This document shows positions 16,880 to 25,052 of a stretch of DNA of 43,616 bases, piece after piece; the stretch's first letter is position 1; every line of letters begins with the position of its first letter. The stretch covers positions 1 to 43,616 of the forward strand of contig DATLQW010000207.1 of assembly GCA_035535035.1 (NCBI GenBank). Direction: 5' to 3'. The notes under the pieces are model-generated. The model saw only the letters and a program-made list of their open reading frames with translations. It had not been told where the DNA came from and made no database searches. This DNA is from JASHVB01 sp035535035. Lineage in GTDB: Bacteria; Pseudomonadota; Alphaproteobacteria; Acetobacterales; Acetobacteraceae. Both the position numbers and the translations under genes were made by a program.

Positions 16880-18277
16880 TCACGCCGCGAATTCGGGCAG
16901 CTTCATTTCATCCCATCCGGACAGGTGCTCGATCGCGCGGCCGACGCGGAACAGCATGGCCTCGTCGAATGGCCGGCCGACGATCTGCACCGAGATCGGC
17001 AACCGGTCCGATGCCAAACCGATCGGCACGCTCATCGCCGGATGGCCGGTGACGTTGAACGGAATGGTCTGCATCGGCGACGCCGAGGACAGCGCGCCCG
17101 GCGCCGCATCGAAGCGTGGTGCGGTGACCAGCGCCGAGGCCGTCAGCAGCGCATCGTGCCGGCCCAGCGTGGCGTTGACCGCATCCGTCAGTTCGCGGCG
17201 GGCGCGCAGCGCGTTGATGTAGTCCGCCGCGGTGATCGCCGCGCCGAGCACGAACCGGTTGGCGGTGATCTCGCCGTAGTCGTGCAGGCGACTTTGCAGA
17301 TCGGCCTGGTGGATGGCGAAGGCCTCGGCCATCATGATGACGCGCCCGGCGGCGGTGAACAAAGCGTAGTCGGGCAGCGTAATATCCTCGACGCTGGCGC
17401 CGGCTTCGCGCAGCAGGGCGGCGGTGCGATCGATGCCGGCGACGACCTCCGGCATGGCGGTCGGAACCGCCGCGAAGAAGCCGCGCGGTATCCCGATGCG
17501 CAACCCGCCGACGCCCCGCGCCAGTCCGGCGCGATAATCCGCTACCGGAACGTCGGCGCTGGCCGCGTCTTCGGGATCGTGACCGGCCAGCACCTGCAAC
17601 GCGATCGCGGCGTCTTCCACGCAGCGGCTCAGCGGCCCGCAATGGTCCAGTGTCCAGGACAGCGGGAACACGCCACGCCGCGAGACGCGGCCATAGGTCG
17701 GCTTGATCCCCACCAGCCCGCACCACGCCGCCGGGCCGCGGATCGAGCCGCCGGTATCCGACCCCATCGCCATGCGCACCATGCGCGCGGCAATCGCCGC
17801 GGCGGAGCCGGAGGAAGACCCGCCGGTGATATGCGCCAGGTTCCAGGGGTTGCGCGCCGGCGGGAACGGCAGGTCGAAACTCGGGCCGCCGATGGCGAAT
17901 TCATGCGTCGCCAGCTTGCCCAGCAGCACGCCCCCTGCCTCGGTCAGTTTTGTCGCCACGACGCTGTCGGCCGCCGGCACGTGGTCGGCGCGCAGTTTGG
18001 AATGGCAGGTCGTGCGGATGCCGGCGGTGTCGTAGATGTCCTTCAGCGCATAGGGAATGCCGTGCATCGGCCCGCGATCCTGGCCGGCTCGCAATTCGTC
18101 GTCGGCGCGGCTTGCGTCGGCCAGGGCGCGCGCTTCGGTCACCAGCAGGAACGCCTGCAACGCGGGATCGCGCGCGGCGACGCGGGCGAGCGCGTCGCGC
18201 GCCAGTTGCCGCGCGGTGACGGCGCCGGCGCGCAACGCCTGCCCCATCGCGGCGATCGACAGGTCCTGCGTGTCCAT
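16880..18277 (-). CDS. amidase signature enzyme
   Basis: A 465-residue amidase with the Ser-cisSer-Lys triad at the canonical places: Lys79 (YALKDIYDTAG), Ser154 (TGGSSSGSAA) and Ser178 (GSDTGGSIRGPA). Members hydrolyse amides, including GatA of the tRNA amidotransferase, but GatB and GatC are absent and the C-terminal half is that of a metabolic amidase. The small gene upstream ends within GTGATG at the start, so the two are coupled; the ATG at 18277 is preferred over the GTG at 18280. It is divergent from pobA. An aromatic amide hydrolysed to a benzoate would fit that neighbour, but this is conjecture. Confidence 0.92.
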   Translation of the reverse strand: MDTQDLSIAAMGQALRAGAVTARQLARDALARVAARDPALQAFLLVTEARALADASRADDELRAGQDRGPMHGIPYALKDIYDTAGIRTTCHSKLRADHVPAADSVVATKLTEAGGVLLGKLATHEFAIGGPSFDLPFPPARNPWNLAHITGGSSSGSAAAIAARMVRMAMGSDTGGSIRGPAAWCGLVGIKPTYGRVSRRGVFPLSWTLDHCGPLSRCVEDAAIALQVLAGHDPEDAASADVPVADYRAGLARGVGGLRIGIPRGFFAAVPTAMPEVVAGIDRTAALLREAGASVEDITLPDYALFTAAGRVIMMAEAFAIHQADLQSRLHDYGEITANRFVLGAAITAADYINALRARRELTDAVNATLGRHDALLTASALVTAPRFDAAPGALSSASPMQTIPFNVTGHPAMSVPIGLASDRLPISVQIVGRPFDEAMLFRVGRAIEHLSGWDEMKLPEFAA

Positions 18278-18534
18278 CACCGGGGTTCCCCTTGGCGTTC
18301 CCGTCGGCGTTCCATTCGGCGTTCCACTGGGCGTTCCACTGGGGACAGGCGGAACACGTTGGACGGCTCGGCCGCCGCGCCGTAGCGCCCGTGCAGCAGC
18401 GCGATCTGCTGGCGCAGGTCGGCATAGGCCGCCAGCACCGTGGCCCGGCGGGCTCGCGGAACGGCGATCCCGGCGCGCGCCATCAGACAGTCGAACTCTG
18501 CCGCCAGCGCCTCGGTCGGTGTTGTGTCGGGCAT
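18277..18534 (-). CDS. small helical protein coupled to the amidase
   Basis: An 85-residue protein predicted to be mainly helical: EALAAEFDCLMARAGI, then RRATVLAAYADLRQQIALLH, then a short AAEPSNVFRL segment. Small helical proteins are often encoded directly before amidases, for example AtzG-like and GatC-like subunits, and this position suggests a partner role; I do not claim a family. GGAGGAA precedes the ATG. The last 20 residues are encoded by a 12-bp tandem repeat and are arginine- and glutamate-rich, unlike the rest; they probably arose by repeat expansion. The stop overlaps the amidase start. Confidence 0.7.
   Translation of the reverse strand: MPDTTPTEALAAEFDCLMARAGIAVPRARRATVLAAYADLRQQIALLHGRYGAAAEPSNVFRLSPVERPVERRMERRRERQGEPR
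18282..18341. repeat. 12-bp tandem repeat in the 3' end of the small amidase-partner gene
   Basis: Four close copies of GGCGTTCC plus four variable bases start at 18294, 18306, 18318 and 18330, and a degenerate copy precedes them at 18282. The 12-bp period keeps frame and adds four residues per unit at the protein C-terminus. Confidence 0.8.
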
Positions 18535-18620
18535 GCCGGTTCCTCCAGTCGGTGGCACCGGATTATGCACCGGTGGCGCACCGGGGATACACTCCCGCGA
18601 TTGCAGGAGGACGCGAAAGG

Positions 18621-19793
18621 ATGCGCACCCAGATCGGCATCGTCGGCGCCGGGCCGGCCGGGTTGTTGCTGTCGCATCTGTTGCACCTGAACGGCATCGA
18701 TTCCGTGGTGCTGGAGGCGCGGTCGCGGGACTACGTGGAGAACCGCATTCGCGCCGGCGTGCTGGAACACCCGGTCGAGCAATTGCTGATCGATGCGGGA
18801 GTGGGCGCGCGCATGCGGGCCGAAGGGCTGGCGCACGAAGGCATCAACCTGCGCGTCGATGGGCAGGACCACCGCATCGATTTCAAGGCCCTCACCGGCA
18901 AGCACGTGATGGTCTATAGCCAGCACAAGGTAGTGCAGGACCTGATCGCGGCGCGGCTCGCCGCGGAGGGAACAATCGTGTTCGAGGCGGAGAACGTCAG
19001 CGTGCACGGTTTCCAGTCGGGTGCGCCGCACATTCTTTACCAGCATGACGGACAGCGGCACCGGCTGGAGTGCGACATCATCGCCGGCTGCGACGGCTAT
19101 CACGGCGTGTGCCGCGACGCGATCCCGCCCGGCGTGCTGCGCGGGTTCGAGCGCGACTATCCGTTCGGCTGGCTCGGCATCCTGGCCGATGCGCCGCCTG
19201 CGTCCGAGGAGCTGGTGTATTCCAGCCACGCGCGCGGCTTTGCCCTGCTGTCGATGCGCTCGCCCGCGGTCAGCCGGCTTTATCTTCAGTGCGCGCCGGA
19301 CGAGGATATCGAGGCGTGGCCGGACGACCGCATCTGGGCCGAGCTGCAGACCCGGCTGGCGCGCGACGGGTTCACCCTGACCGATGGGGCGATCACGCAA
19401 AAGGGTGTCACCCAGATGCGCAGCTTCGTGGTCGAGCCGATGCAATGCGGCCGGCTGTTCCTGCTGGGCGACGCGGCGCACATCGTGCCGCCGACCGGCG
19501 CCAAGGGGCTGAACCTGGCCGCCGCCGACGTCGCGGTGCTGACCCGGGCGCTGGTGGCCTATGCGCGGCGCGGCGAGACCATGGGCCTCAATGCGTATTC
19601 CGAGACGGCGTTGCGCCGGGTGTGGAAGGCACAGCGCTTCTCCTGGTGGATGACGTCGCTGCTGCACCGCTTCGCCAGCCACACGCCGTTCGAGCAGCGG
19701 GTGCAGCGGGCGGAACTGGAGTTCCTGTTCGGGTCGGTGGCGGCCTCCACGGCGCTGGCGGAGAATTATGTGGGGTTGCCGCTGGTGCTGTAG
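18621..19793 (+). CDS. pobA: 4-hydroxybenzoate 3-monooxygenase
   Basis: A 390-residue FAD-dependent class A hydroxylase that turns 4-hydroxybenzoate into protocatechuate with NAD(P)H and O2. Seen are the Rossmann motif GAGPAG (residues 9-14), the ENRIRAGVLEHPVEQLL stretch typical of PobA, the central CDGYHGVCR (DG fingerprint), and the second FAD motif LLGDAAHIVPPTGAKGLNLA. Length agrees with the 394 residues of the Pseudomonas enzyme. AGGAGG lies 10 bases before the ATG. It is divergent from the amidase operon across 86 bases with a TACACT -10-like site; no PobR-like regulator or protocatechuate gene is adjacent. Confidence 0.95.
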   Translation: MRTQIGIVGAGPAGLLLSHLLHLNGIDSVVLEARSRDYVENRIRAGVLEHPVEQLLIDAGVGARMRAEGLAHEGINLRVDGQDHRIDFKALTGKHVMVYSQHKVVQDLIAARLAAEGTIVFEAENVSVHGFQSGAPHILYQHDGQRHRLECDIIAGCDGYHGVCRDAIPPGVLRGFERDYPFGWLGILADAPPASEELVYSSHARGFALLSMRSPAVSRLYLQCAPDEDIEAWPDDRIWAELQTRLARDGFTLTDGAITQKGVTQMRSFVVEPMQCGRLFLLGDAAHIVPPTGAKGLNLAAADVAVLTRALVAYARRGETMGLNAYSETALRRVWKAQRFSWWMTSLLHRFASHTPFEQRVQRAELEFLFGSVAASTALAENYVGLPLVL

Positions 19794-20458
19794 CAGGACG
19801 GCGCGCAGCTTGTTCAGGTGCATGGGGTCCGGGTGCGCCGCGGCGGCCGGGCGGAGGGCACCGCAGGCTCACGGTGCACAGGGTCCTGCCGGCATTGTTC
19901 CGCGCCTCCGCGTGGCCCGGCCGGTGCCGCCGTGCGCCCGGCGCCGACTGGCCGGTGGCCATCCGGCGGGTGCGCCGGAGCAGAGGCGACGGTGCGTGAG
20001 GCAGGCTATGTTCCGGTCATGTTCCGGCAGGTGGCGGCGCCCAGGGGGGGCGGACAAGGGCACCGGCACCCAGCGTCGCGTCCCCACGTGGTCCTGCGCG
20101 CGCGACGGCGCCGAGGCAACGCCTGCTCACCTCGGCCGCTGCTCGGTACGTGGGATCGTCCTGAACTGACGCCCGAGAGCTCGCACCCGATCGCGGTGCG
20201 CCTCGCCTTCGTGGCCGCAGTATATGAACACCTTGGCCACACGTGGCATCGTTGGACGAACGTCGCGGTACCGGCCGCATTGTTGTTATCCGGGCCGGGG
20301 AACGTCACGCCTCGGCCATGGGCGTCAGGATCATGGCAACCGGATAAGGCGGCACGAGAGAACGGTACTCCCGCTCCCTATGTTGGGGGGCGCACGGGGC
20401 GGGGGAGTTGTTTCGCCGCGCACCGCGGTGTCCCGACTCCTATGGGCGAAGCCCGGCT
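19794..20458. other. 665-base region without a recognised gene
   Basis: Open frames here have no recognisable domain, no good ribosome binding sites and unlike codon usage. The part around 20215-20300 is visibly less GC-rich than the surroundings. It may be a decayed gene or a long 3'/5' region; nothing supports more. Confidence 0.5.
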
Positions 20459-21604
20459 TCACACCCCGCCCCACACCTCCTGCGCCACTTCCACGCACAG
20501 CCGCAGCTTCGCCCACTGCTGCTCCTGCGTGAGCAGGTTCCCTTCTTCCGTCGAAGCGAATCCGCATTGCGGCGACAGGGCCAGTTGCTCCAGCGGCAGG
20601 TATTTCGATGCGGCGTCGATGCGGCGCTTCAACTCGTCCTTGCTTTCCAGCGCGCCGGTCTTCGAGGTGACCAGCCCCAGCACCACCACCTTGTTGCCGC
20701 GCGGCACGAAGCGCAGCGGCTCGAACCCGCCGGCCCGGTCGCTGTCGTATTCCATGAAATACGCATCCGAGTCGATCCGGTTGAACAACGCCTCGGCCAC
20801 CGGCTCATAGCCGCCGGACGCCACGAAGGTGGAGCGGAAATTGCCGCGGCAGAGATGCATGCTGATCACCATGCCCTCCGGCCGGCCGGAGATCGCCTGG
20901 TTCAGCAGGTCCGCATAGATGTCGAGCAGGTTCTCCACATGCTCGCCGCGGGCCTTCAGGCTTTCGATTTGTTCCGGGTCGCACAGATAGGCGATGTTCA
21001 CCTCGTCGATCTGCAGATAGCGGCAGCCGGCGGCGCCAAACGCCGCCACCGCCTTCCGGTATGCCGCGCCGAGATCTGCGAAGAACCCATCCAGGTCCGG
21101 ATACACTTTGGGATCGATTGCCCGCCGTCCGCCGCGGAAATGCACCACGCTGGGCGACGGAATGGTCATCTTCGGCACCGCGGAGCGCACATGGTCCGCG
21201 ACGAACCGGTAGTGATCGACCATCGCCGGCTTCGACCAGCCGATCCGGCTGTTCACGCGCAGTGCGTGCGGCAGAATGGCGCCCTTGAACTGGATCTTCT
21301 GTTCCGGCTCGTAGATCTCCACCCCGTCCAGCCCGGCGACGAAATCGTAGTGCCAGTAGGCGCGGCGATACTCGCCATCGGTCGCGGCGCGCAGGCCGAT
21401 CGCCTCCTGCTTGCGGATCGCCGCTTCGATGCAGCGGTCCTCCACGGTCCGCAACGCCTCTGCGGCGAGCGTGCCTGCCTTGTGCGCCGCGCGGGCCTCG
21501 GCCAGCTCAGGCGGGCGCAGCAGGCTGCCGACGTGGTCGGCGCGGAACGGAGGGCGGCTGCGCGGTCCGGCCTTGGCGGCGGTTTGCGTGGCGGAGCTGG
21601 ACAT
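20459..21604 (-). CDS. MetE C-terminal-like zinc methyltransferase
   Basis: A 381-residue single-domain relative of the catalytic half of cobalamin-independent methionine synthase. The zinc ligands are intact: His250 and Cys252 (SMHLCRGN), Glu285 (MEYDSDRAG) and Cys347 (LSPQCGFAS). The N-terminal half has FRADHVGSLLRPPEL, the usual opening of the family, and ATDGEYRR. The N-terminal domain of true MetE is absent, so the methyl donor and acceptor may differ from the folate/homocysteine pair. The ATG at 21604 has AGGAGG upstream. It stands between pobA and hpnN, with no methionine gene near. Confidence 0.9.
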   Translation of the reverse strand: MSSSATQTAAKAGPRSRPPFRADHVGSLLRPPELAEARAAHKAGTLAAEALRTVEDRCIEAAIRKQEAIGLRAATDGEYRRAYWHYDFVAGLDGVEIYEPEQKIQFKGAILPHALRVNSRIGWSKPAMVDHYRFVADHVRSAVPKMTIPSPSVVHFRGGRRAIDPKVYPDLDGFFADLGAAYRKAVAAFGAAGCRYLQIDEVNIAYLCDPEQIESLKARGEHVENLLDIYADLLNQAISGRPEGMVISMHLCRGNFRSTFVASGGYEPVAEALFNRIDSDAYFMEYDSDRAGGFEPLRFVPRGNKVVVLGLVTSKTGALESKDELKRRIDAASKYLPLEQLALSPQCGFASTEEGNLLTQEQQWAKLRLCVEVAQEVWGGV

Positions 21605-21734
21605 GGAACGAACCTCCTGGGTGATCGCGGCAGTGTTCGCTCAGCCCGGTCCGCCCGTCAAAGCCGCCCGACATGGACCGGGAGCGGTGAAGCGACTATC
21701 AGAGGCCGCCCTTCCCAACGGAATCCCGCGATCG

Positions 21735-24332
21735 ATGCTAGCCCGCTTGCTCGTCGGCCTGGCTGACTTCAGCCGCCGCAACGCCCTCGCATTTGTCCTG
21801 GGGTCCGTCCTGCTGGCCGCGTTCTCGGCCTGGATGGCGCTGCACGGCCTGGGCATCAGCACCGACACCGACCTGATGTTCTCGCAAAACCTGCCCTGGC
21901 GGCAGCGGGCCATCCGGTTCGACCACGATTTCCCGCAATTCCGCGACCTGCTGGTGGCGGTGATCGACGCCAGGATTCCCGAGGAGGCGGACGCCACCGC
22001 CGCCGCGCTGGCGGCCAGGCTCTCGGCCGATCACACGCATTTCATCTCGGTCCGCCGCCCCGACACATCGCCCTACCTGGAGAAGGAGGGCCTGCTGTTT
22101 CTCGATCCCAAACAATTAACCGACCTGATGGACCGCACCATCGACGCGCAGCCATTTCTGGGCCAGCTCGTGGTCGATCCGACTGCGCGCGGCTTGTTCT
22201 CCGCCCTGTCGTTGCTCGGCATGGGCGTGACGCACGGCGACGTGGACCTCACCCCGTACCTGGGTCCGATCCGCGCCTTCCACCAGGCGCTGGCGAACGC
22301 CCTCGCCGGTCATCCGCAACCGCTGTCCTGGCAGAACCTGCTGGGCGGCGACCTGTCCGACCTCGCTGGCCGATACCGCTTCGTCCTGGCGCAACCCCGC
22401 CAGAATTACGGCGCGCTGGAACCTGGCGGCGAAGCCACCAAGGCGATGCGCGCCGACATCGCCCAGCTTGGGTTCGTCAAGGCGGGCACCGCCCGGGTGC
22501 GGATCACGGGGCAGATCGCGCTGGCGGACGACCAGTTCGCCTCGGTCGCCCAGGGCGCCGCGGTGGGGCTGGCCGGCAGCGTGGTGCTGATCACGGTATG
22601 GCTGTTCCTCGCCGCGCGCACCTGGCGGCTGATCGTGCCGATCCTGGGCACGCTGGTGCTCGGACTGTCGCTGACCATGCTGTTCGCCACGCTGGCCGTG
22701 GGCACGCTGAACCTGGTCTCGGTCGCCTTCGGCGTGCTGTTCGTCGGCATCGCGGTCGATTTCGCCATTCAATTCTCGGTCCGCTACCGCGAGCGCCGCT
22801 TCGAGTTCCCCGATGATCCGGCCGAGGCCATGCGGCAGAACGCGCGCCGCGTCGGCGGACAGATCCTGGTGGCGGCGGCGGCGACCGCGTCCGGCTTCCT
22901 GGCTTTCGTGCCGACCAATTTCATGGGCGTGGCGGAGCTCGGGCTGATCGCCGGCGTCGGCATGCTGATTGCGTTCGCCTGCACCATGACCTTCCTGCCG
23001 GCGGCGATCACCCTGTGCCGTCCGCCCGGTGAGCAACGGCTGGTGGGATTTGCCTGGGCCGCGCCGCTCGATCCGCTGGTGACGCGCCGGCGCGGGCCGG
23101 TCCTGGCGGTTGCCGCCGCGCTGGCGGTGCTGGCCGCCGCGGTCTCGCCGCACCTGCAATTCGATTCGGATCCGCTCGACACGCAGAACCCGCACACGGA
23201 GGCAATGGAGACGCTGCGCGACCTGCTCAACGACCCGGTGACCAATCCGTACAGCATCGACGTGCTGACGCCCAACGTGGCGGCGGCCCAGGCGCTGGCG
23301 GCGAAACTGAAGACCCTGCCCACGGTGTCGCAGGTGATCGACATCGGCAGCTTCGTGCCGGACGACCAGCAGAAGAAGCTCGCCATCATCGCCGACGCGC
23401 AGTCGATCCTGGCCGCGACCCTGGCGCCGCCGGTCACGCCGGCGGCGCCGATCACGCCGGACCAGGTCCGCCTCGCGGCGAAGGCGGCGCTGGCGCAGAT
23501 CGATCCGGCCCTGGCGAAGCTGCCGCCGGGCCATCCGCTGGCGGCCATCGCCGACGACCTGCGGCAATTGCAGACCGCATCCGACGCGGTGGCGATGGGG
23601 ACCGACGCCGCATTGACGCGCTTCCTGCCCGACGAACTCGACCGCCTGCGCGCGGCGCTGAGTGCCACGCCGGTGACGCTGGCGTCGATTCCGCCCGACA
23701 TGGCACGCGACTGGCTGCTGCCGGACGGGCAGGCGCGCGTACAGGCGCTGCCGAAGGATCTGGGCAAGGGCAGCCAGGGATTGCGCCGCTTCGTCGCGGA
23801 GGTGACGCGGATCGCCCCGAATGCCGGCGGCGCCGCGGTGACCATCGAGGCCACCAGCGACACCATCGTCGGCGCGTTTCGCGACGCCGCGATCTACGCC
23901 GTGCTGGCGATCACGGTGATCCTCGGCATCGCCCTGCGGCGGCCGCGCGACGTGGCGCTGGTGCTGGCGCCGCTGATCCTGTCGGCGCTGCTGACCCTGC
24001 TGGTGGCCGTGCTGCTGTCGCTGCCGCTCAATTTCGCCAACATCATCGCCCTGCCGCTGCTGTTGGGCGTCGGCGTGTCGTTCAACATCTATTTCGTGAT
24101 GAACTGGCGCGACGGACGCCGCACGCTGCTGGGCTCGGCGACGGCGCGGGCGATCGTGTTCTCGGCGCTCACCACGGGCACGGCGTTCGGCTCGCTGGCG
24201 TTGTCGGCGCATCCGGGCACGGCGAGCATGGGCGAGTTGCTGCTGATCAGCCTGGCCTGCACGCTGGTGGCGAGCCTGGTGTTCATTCCGGCGCTGCTGG
24301 CGAGCCTGACGCCGCCGCACACCGGGCGTTAA
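21735..24332 (+). CDS. hpnN: HpnN-type hopanoid transporter (RND/MMPL family)
   Basis: An 865-residue membrane protein with two RND/MMPL halves: an N-terminal helix, a periplasmic loop of about 230 residues (TDTDLMFSQNLPWRQRA is typical), five or so helices with the GVLFVGIAVDFAIQFSVRYRE motif, and a second half repeating this (TM region with LLLGVGVSFNIYFVMNWRDG). HpnN moves hopanoids from the inner to the outer membrane. Family length fits. The ribosome binding site is weak. Other hpn/shc genes are not in the window, although hpnN is often in such clusters. A small secreted protein gene follows 15 bases downstream. Confidence 0.9.
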   Translation: MLARLLVGLADFSRRNALAFVLGSVLLAAFSAWMALHGLGISTDTDLMFSQNLPWRQRAIRFDHDFPQFRDLLVAVIDARIPEEADATAAALAARLSADHTHFISVRRPDTSPYLEKEGLLFLDPKQLTDLMDRTIDAQPFLGQLVVDPTARGLFSALSLLGMGVTHGDVDLTPYLGPIRAFHQALANALAGHPQPLSWQNLLGGDLSDLAGRYRFVLAQPRQNYGALEPGGEATKAMRADIAQLGFVKAGTARVRITGQIALADDQFASVAQGAAVGLAGSVVLITVWLFLAARTWRLIVPILGTLVLGLSLTMLFATLAVGTLNLVSVAFGVLFVGIAVDFAIQFSVRYRERRFEFPDDPAEAMRQNARRVGGQILVAAAATASGFLAFVPTNFMGVAELGLIAGVGMLIAFACTMTFLPAAITLCRPPGEQRLVGFAWAAPLDPLVTRRRGPVLAVAAALAVLAAAVSPHLQFDSDPLDTQNPHTEAMETLRDLLNDPVTNPYSIDVLTPNVAAAQALAAKLKTLPTVSQVIDIGSFVPDDQQKKLAIIADAQSILAATLAPPVTPAAPITPDQVRLAAKAALAQIDPALAKLPPGHPLAAIADDLRQLQTASDAVAMGTDAALTRFLPDELDRLRAALSATPVTLASIPPDMARDWLLPDGQARVQALPKDLGKGSQGLRRFVAEVTRIAPNAGGAAVTIEATSDTIVGAFRDAAIYAVLAITVILGIALRRPRDVALVLAPLILSALLTLLVAVLLSLPLNFANIIALPLLLGVGVSFNIYFVMNWRDGRRTLLGSATARAIVFSALTTGTAFGSLALSAHPGTASMGELLLISLACTLVASLVFIPALLASLTPPHTGR

Positions 24333-24347
24333 CCATCATCCGGCAGG

Positions 24348-24641
24348 ATGCGGCGCATGTGGGGCTTGCTGGTGTTCGTGACGCTGGGCGTGGCGGCTTC
24401 GGGCGCGATGGCGCAGCCGGCGGATTGTCCGGCGCGGCCGGCGCCGGGACCTTCGCTGCCGCTGGCGATCGACCTGGCGGGACGGCCGGGTGTGCCGAGC
24501 GGGGTGACCGGCCAGGCTTTCATTGCGGTACCGATGCAGGCGCCGCAGACCGGATGCGGCGAGCAGCGGGCGCCGTCCGACGTGCTGGGTGGCGAGCCGG
24601 GCGATCTGCTGCGCGGCACGCCGGCGCGAACGGCGAGGTAA
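24348..24641 (+). CDS. small secreted protein of unknown function
   Basis: A 97-residue protein with a clear Sec signal peptide (basic start MRRMW, hydrophobic core, AMA cleavage-type site before QPADCP). The mature part is proline- and glycine-rich with two cysteines that could form a disulphide. It starts 15 bases after the hpnN stop, behind GGCAGG, so it is almost surely co-transcribed with it. I do not recognise a family; a hopanoid-related periplasmic role is only guilt by position. Confidence 0.6.
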   Translation: MRRMWGLLVFVTLGVAASGAMAQPADCPARPAPGPSLPLAIDLAGRPGVPSGVTGQAFIAVPMQAPQTGCGEQRAPSDVLGGEPGDLLRGTPARTAR

Positions 24642-25052
24642 CGGCAGCGTGGTGCACGCGGCGCCGGGTGGGCAGGACGTTCCGGAAGCGCGCAAGGTTT
24701 CCGCTGGTTTGCCGCTTTGGCACGAACGGGGCCGTATCATGCGCCGCATCCGGCTTGCGCCGCTTGGGCCGGGCGTTGGCTTCGGCTACGACGCAAGCTC
24801 ATCGCCGACGCACATCACCGTCGTTGTGCCACCCGGCTCGCTGGTGACCCGCTCGAACGGCGCTTTGCCGCCTTGCCGGGGTCCGGCCCCGGCTGGCGGC
24901 GAAAATCGTCAGCGCGCCGGACCTGGGCGTGGCGGGCGCGGCGGCCTCTCCCGTGGCGCGGGAGAGGTCAACGATCCGCCTGCATGCTCACTTTTTTCTC
25001 TGCCGATCAAATCCGCATGACAGATCGCGAAGGTGTGACCTACACTGCGCAC
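24642..25052. other. 411-base intergenic region before the TPR gene
   Basis: No gene is supported. It contains a perfect 9-bp-stem hairpin at 24945-24967 and a lower-GC stretch with CTTTTTTCTC near 24990 just before the TPR protein, which may carry the promoter. Confidence 0.5.
24945..24967. repeat. perfect GC hairpin of the CTCTCCCG repeat type
   Basis: CCTCTCCCG and CGGGAGAGG are exact mirror arms around a 5-base loop. Related half-sites occur at about 6615, 32205 and 40121, pointing to a dispersed intergenic repeat family in this genome. Confidence 0.6.

Noticed and set aside
16880..18277. GatA of the tRNA amidotransferase
   Set aside because: The triad is shared, but the enzyme is not with gatB or gatC and has its own small partner gene; a metabolic amidase fits better.
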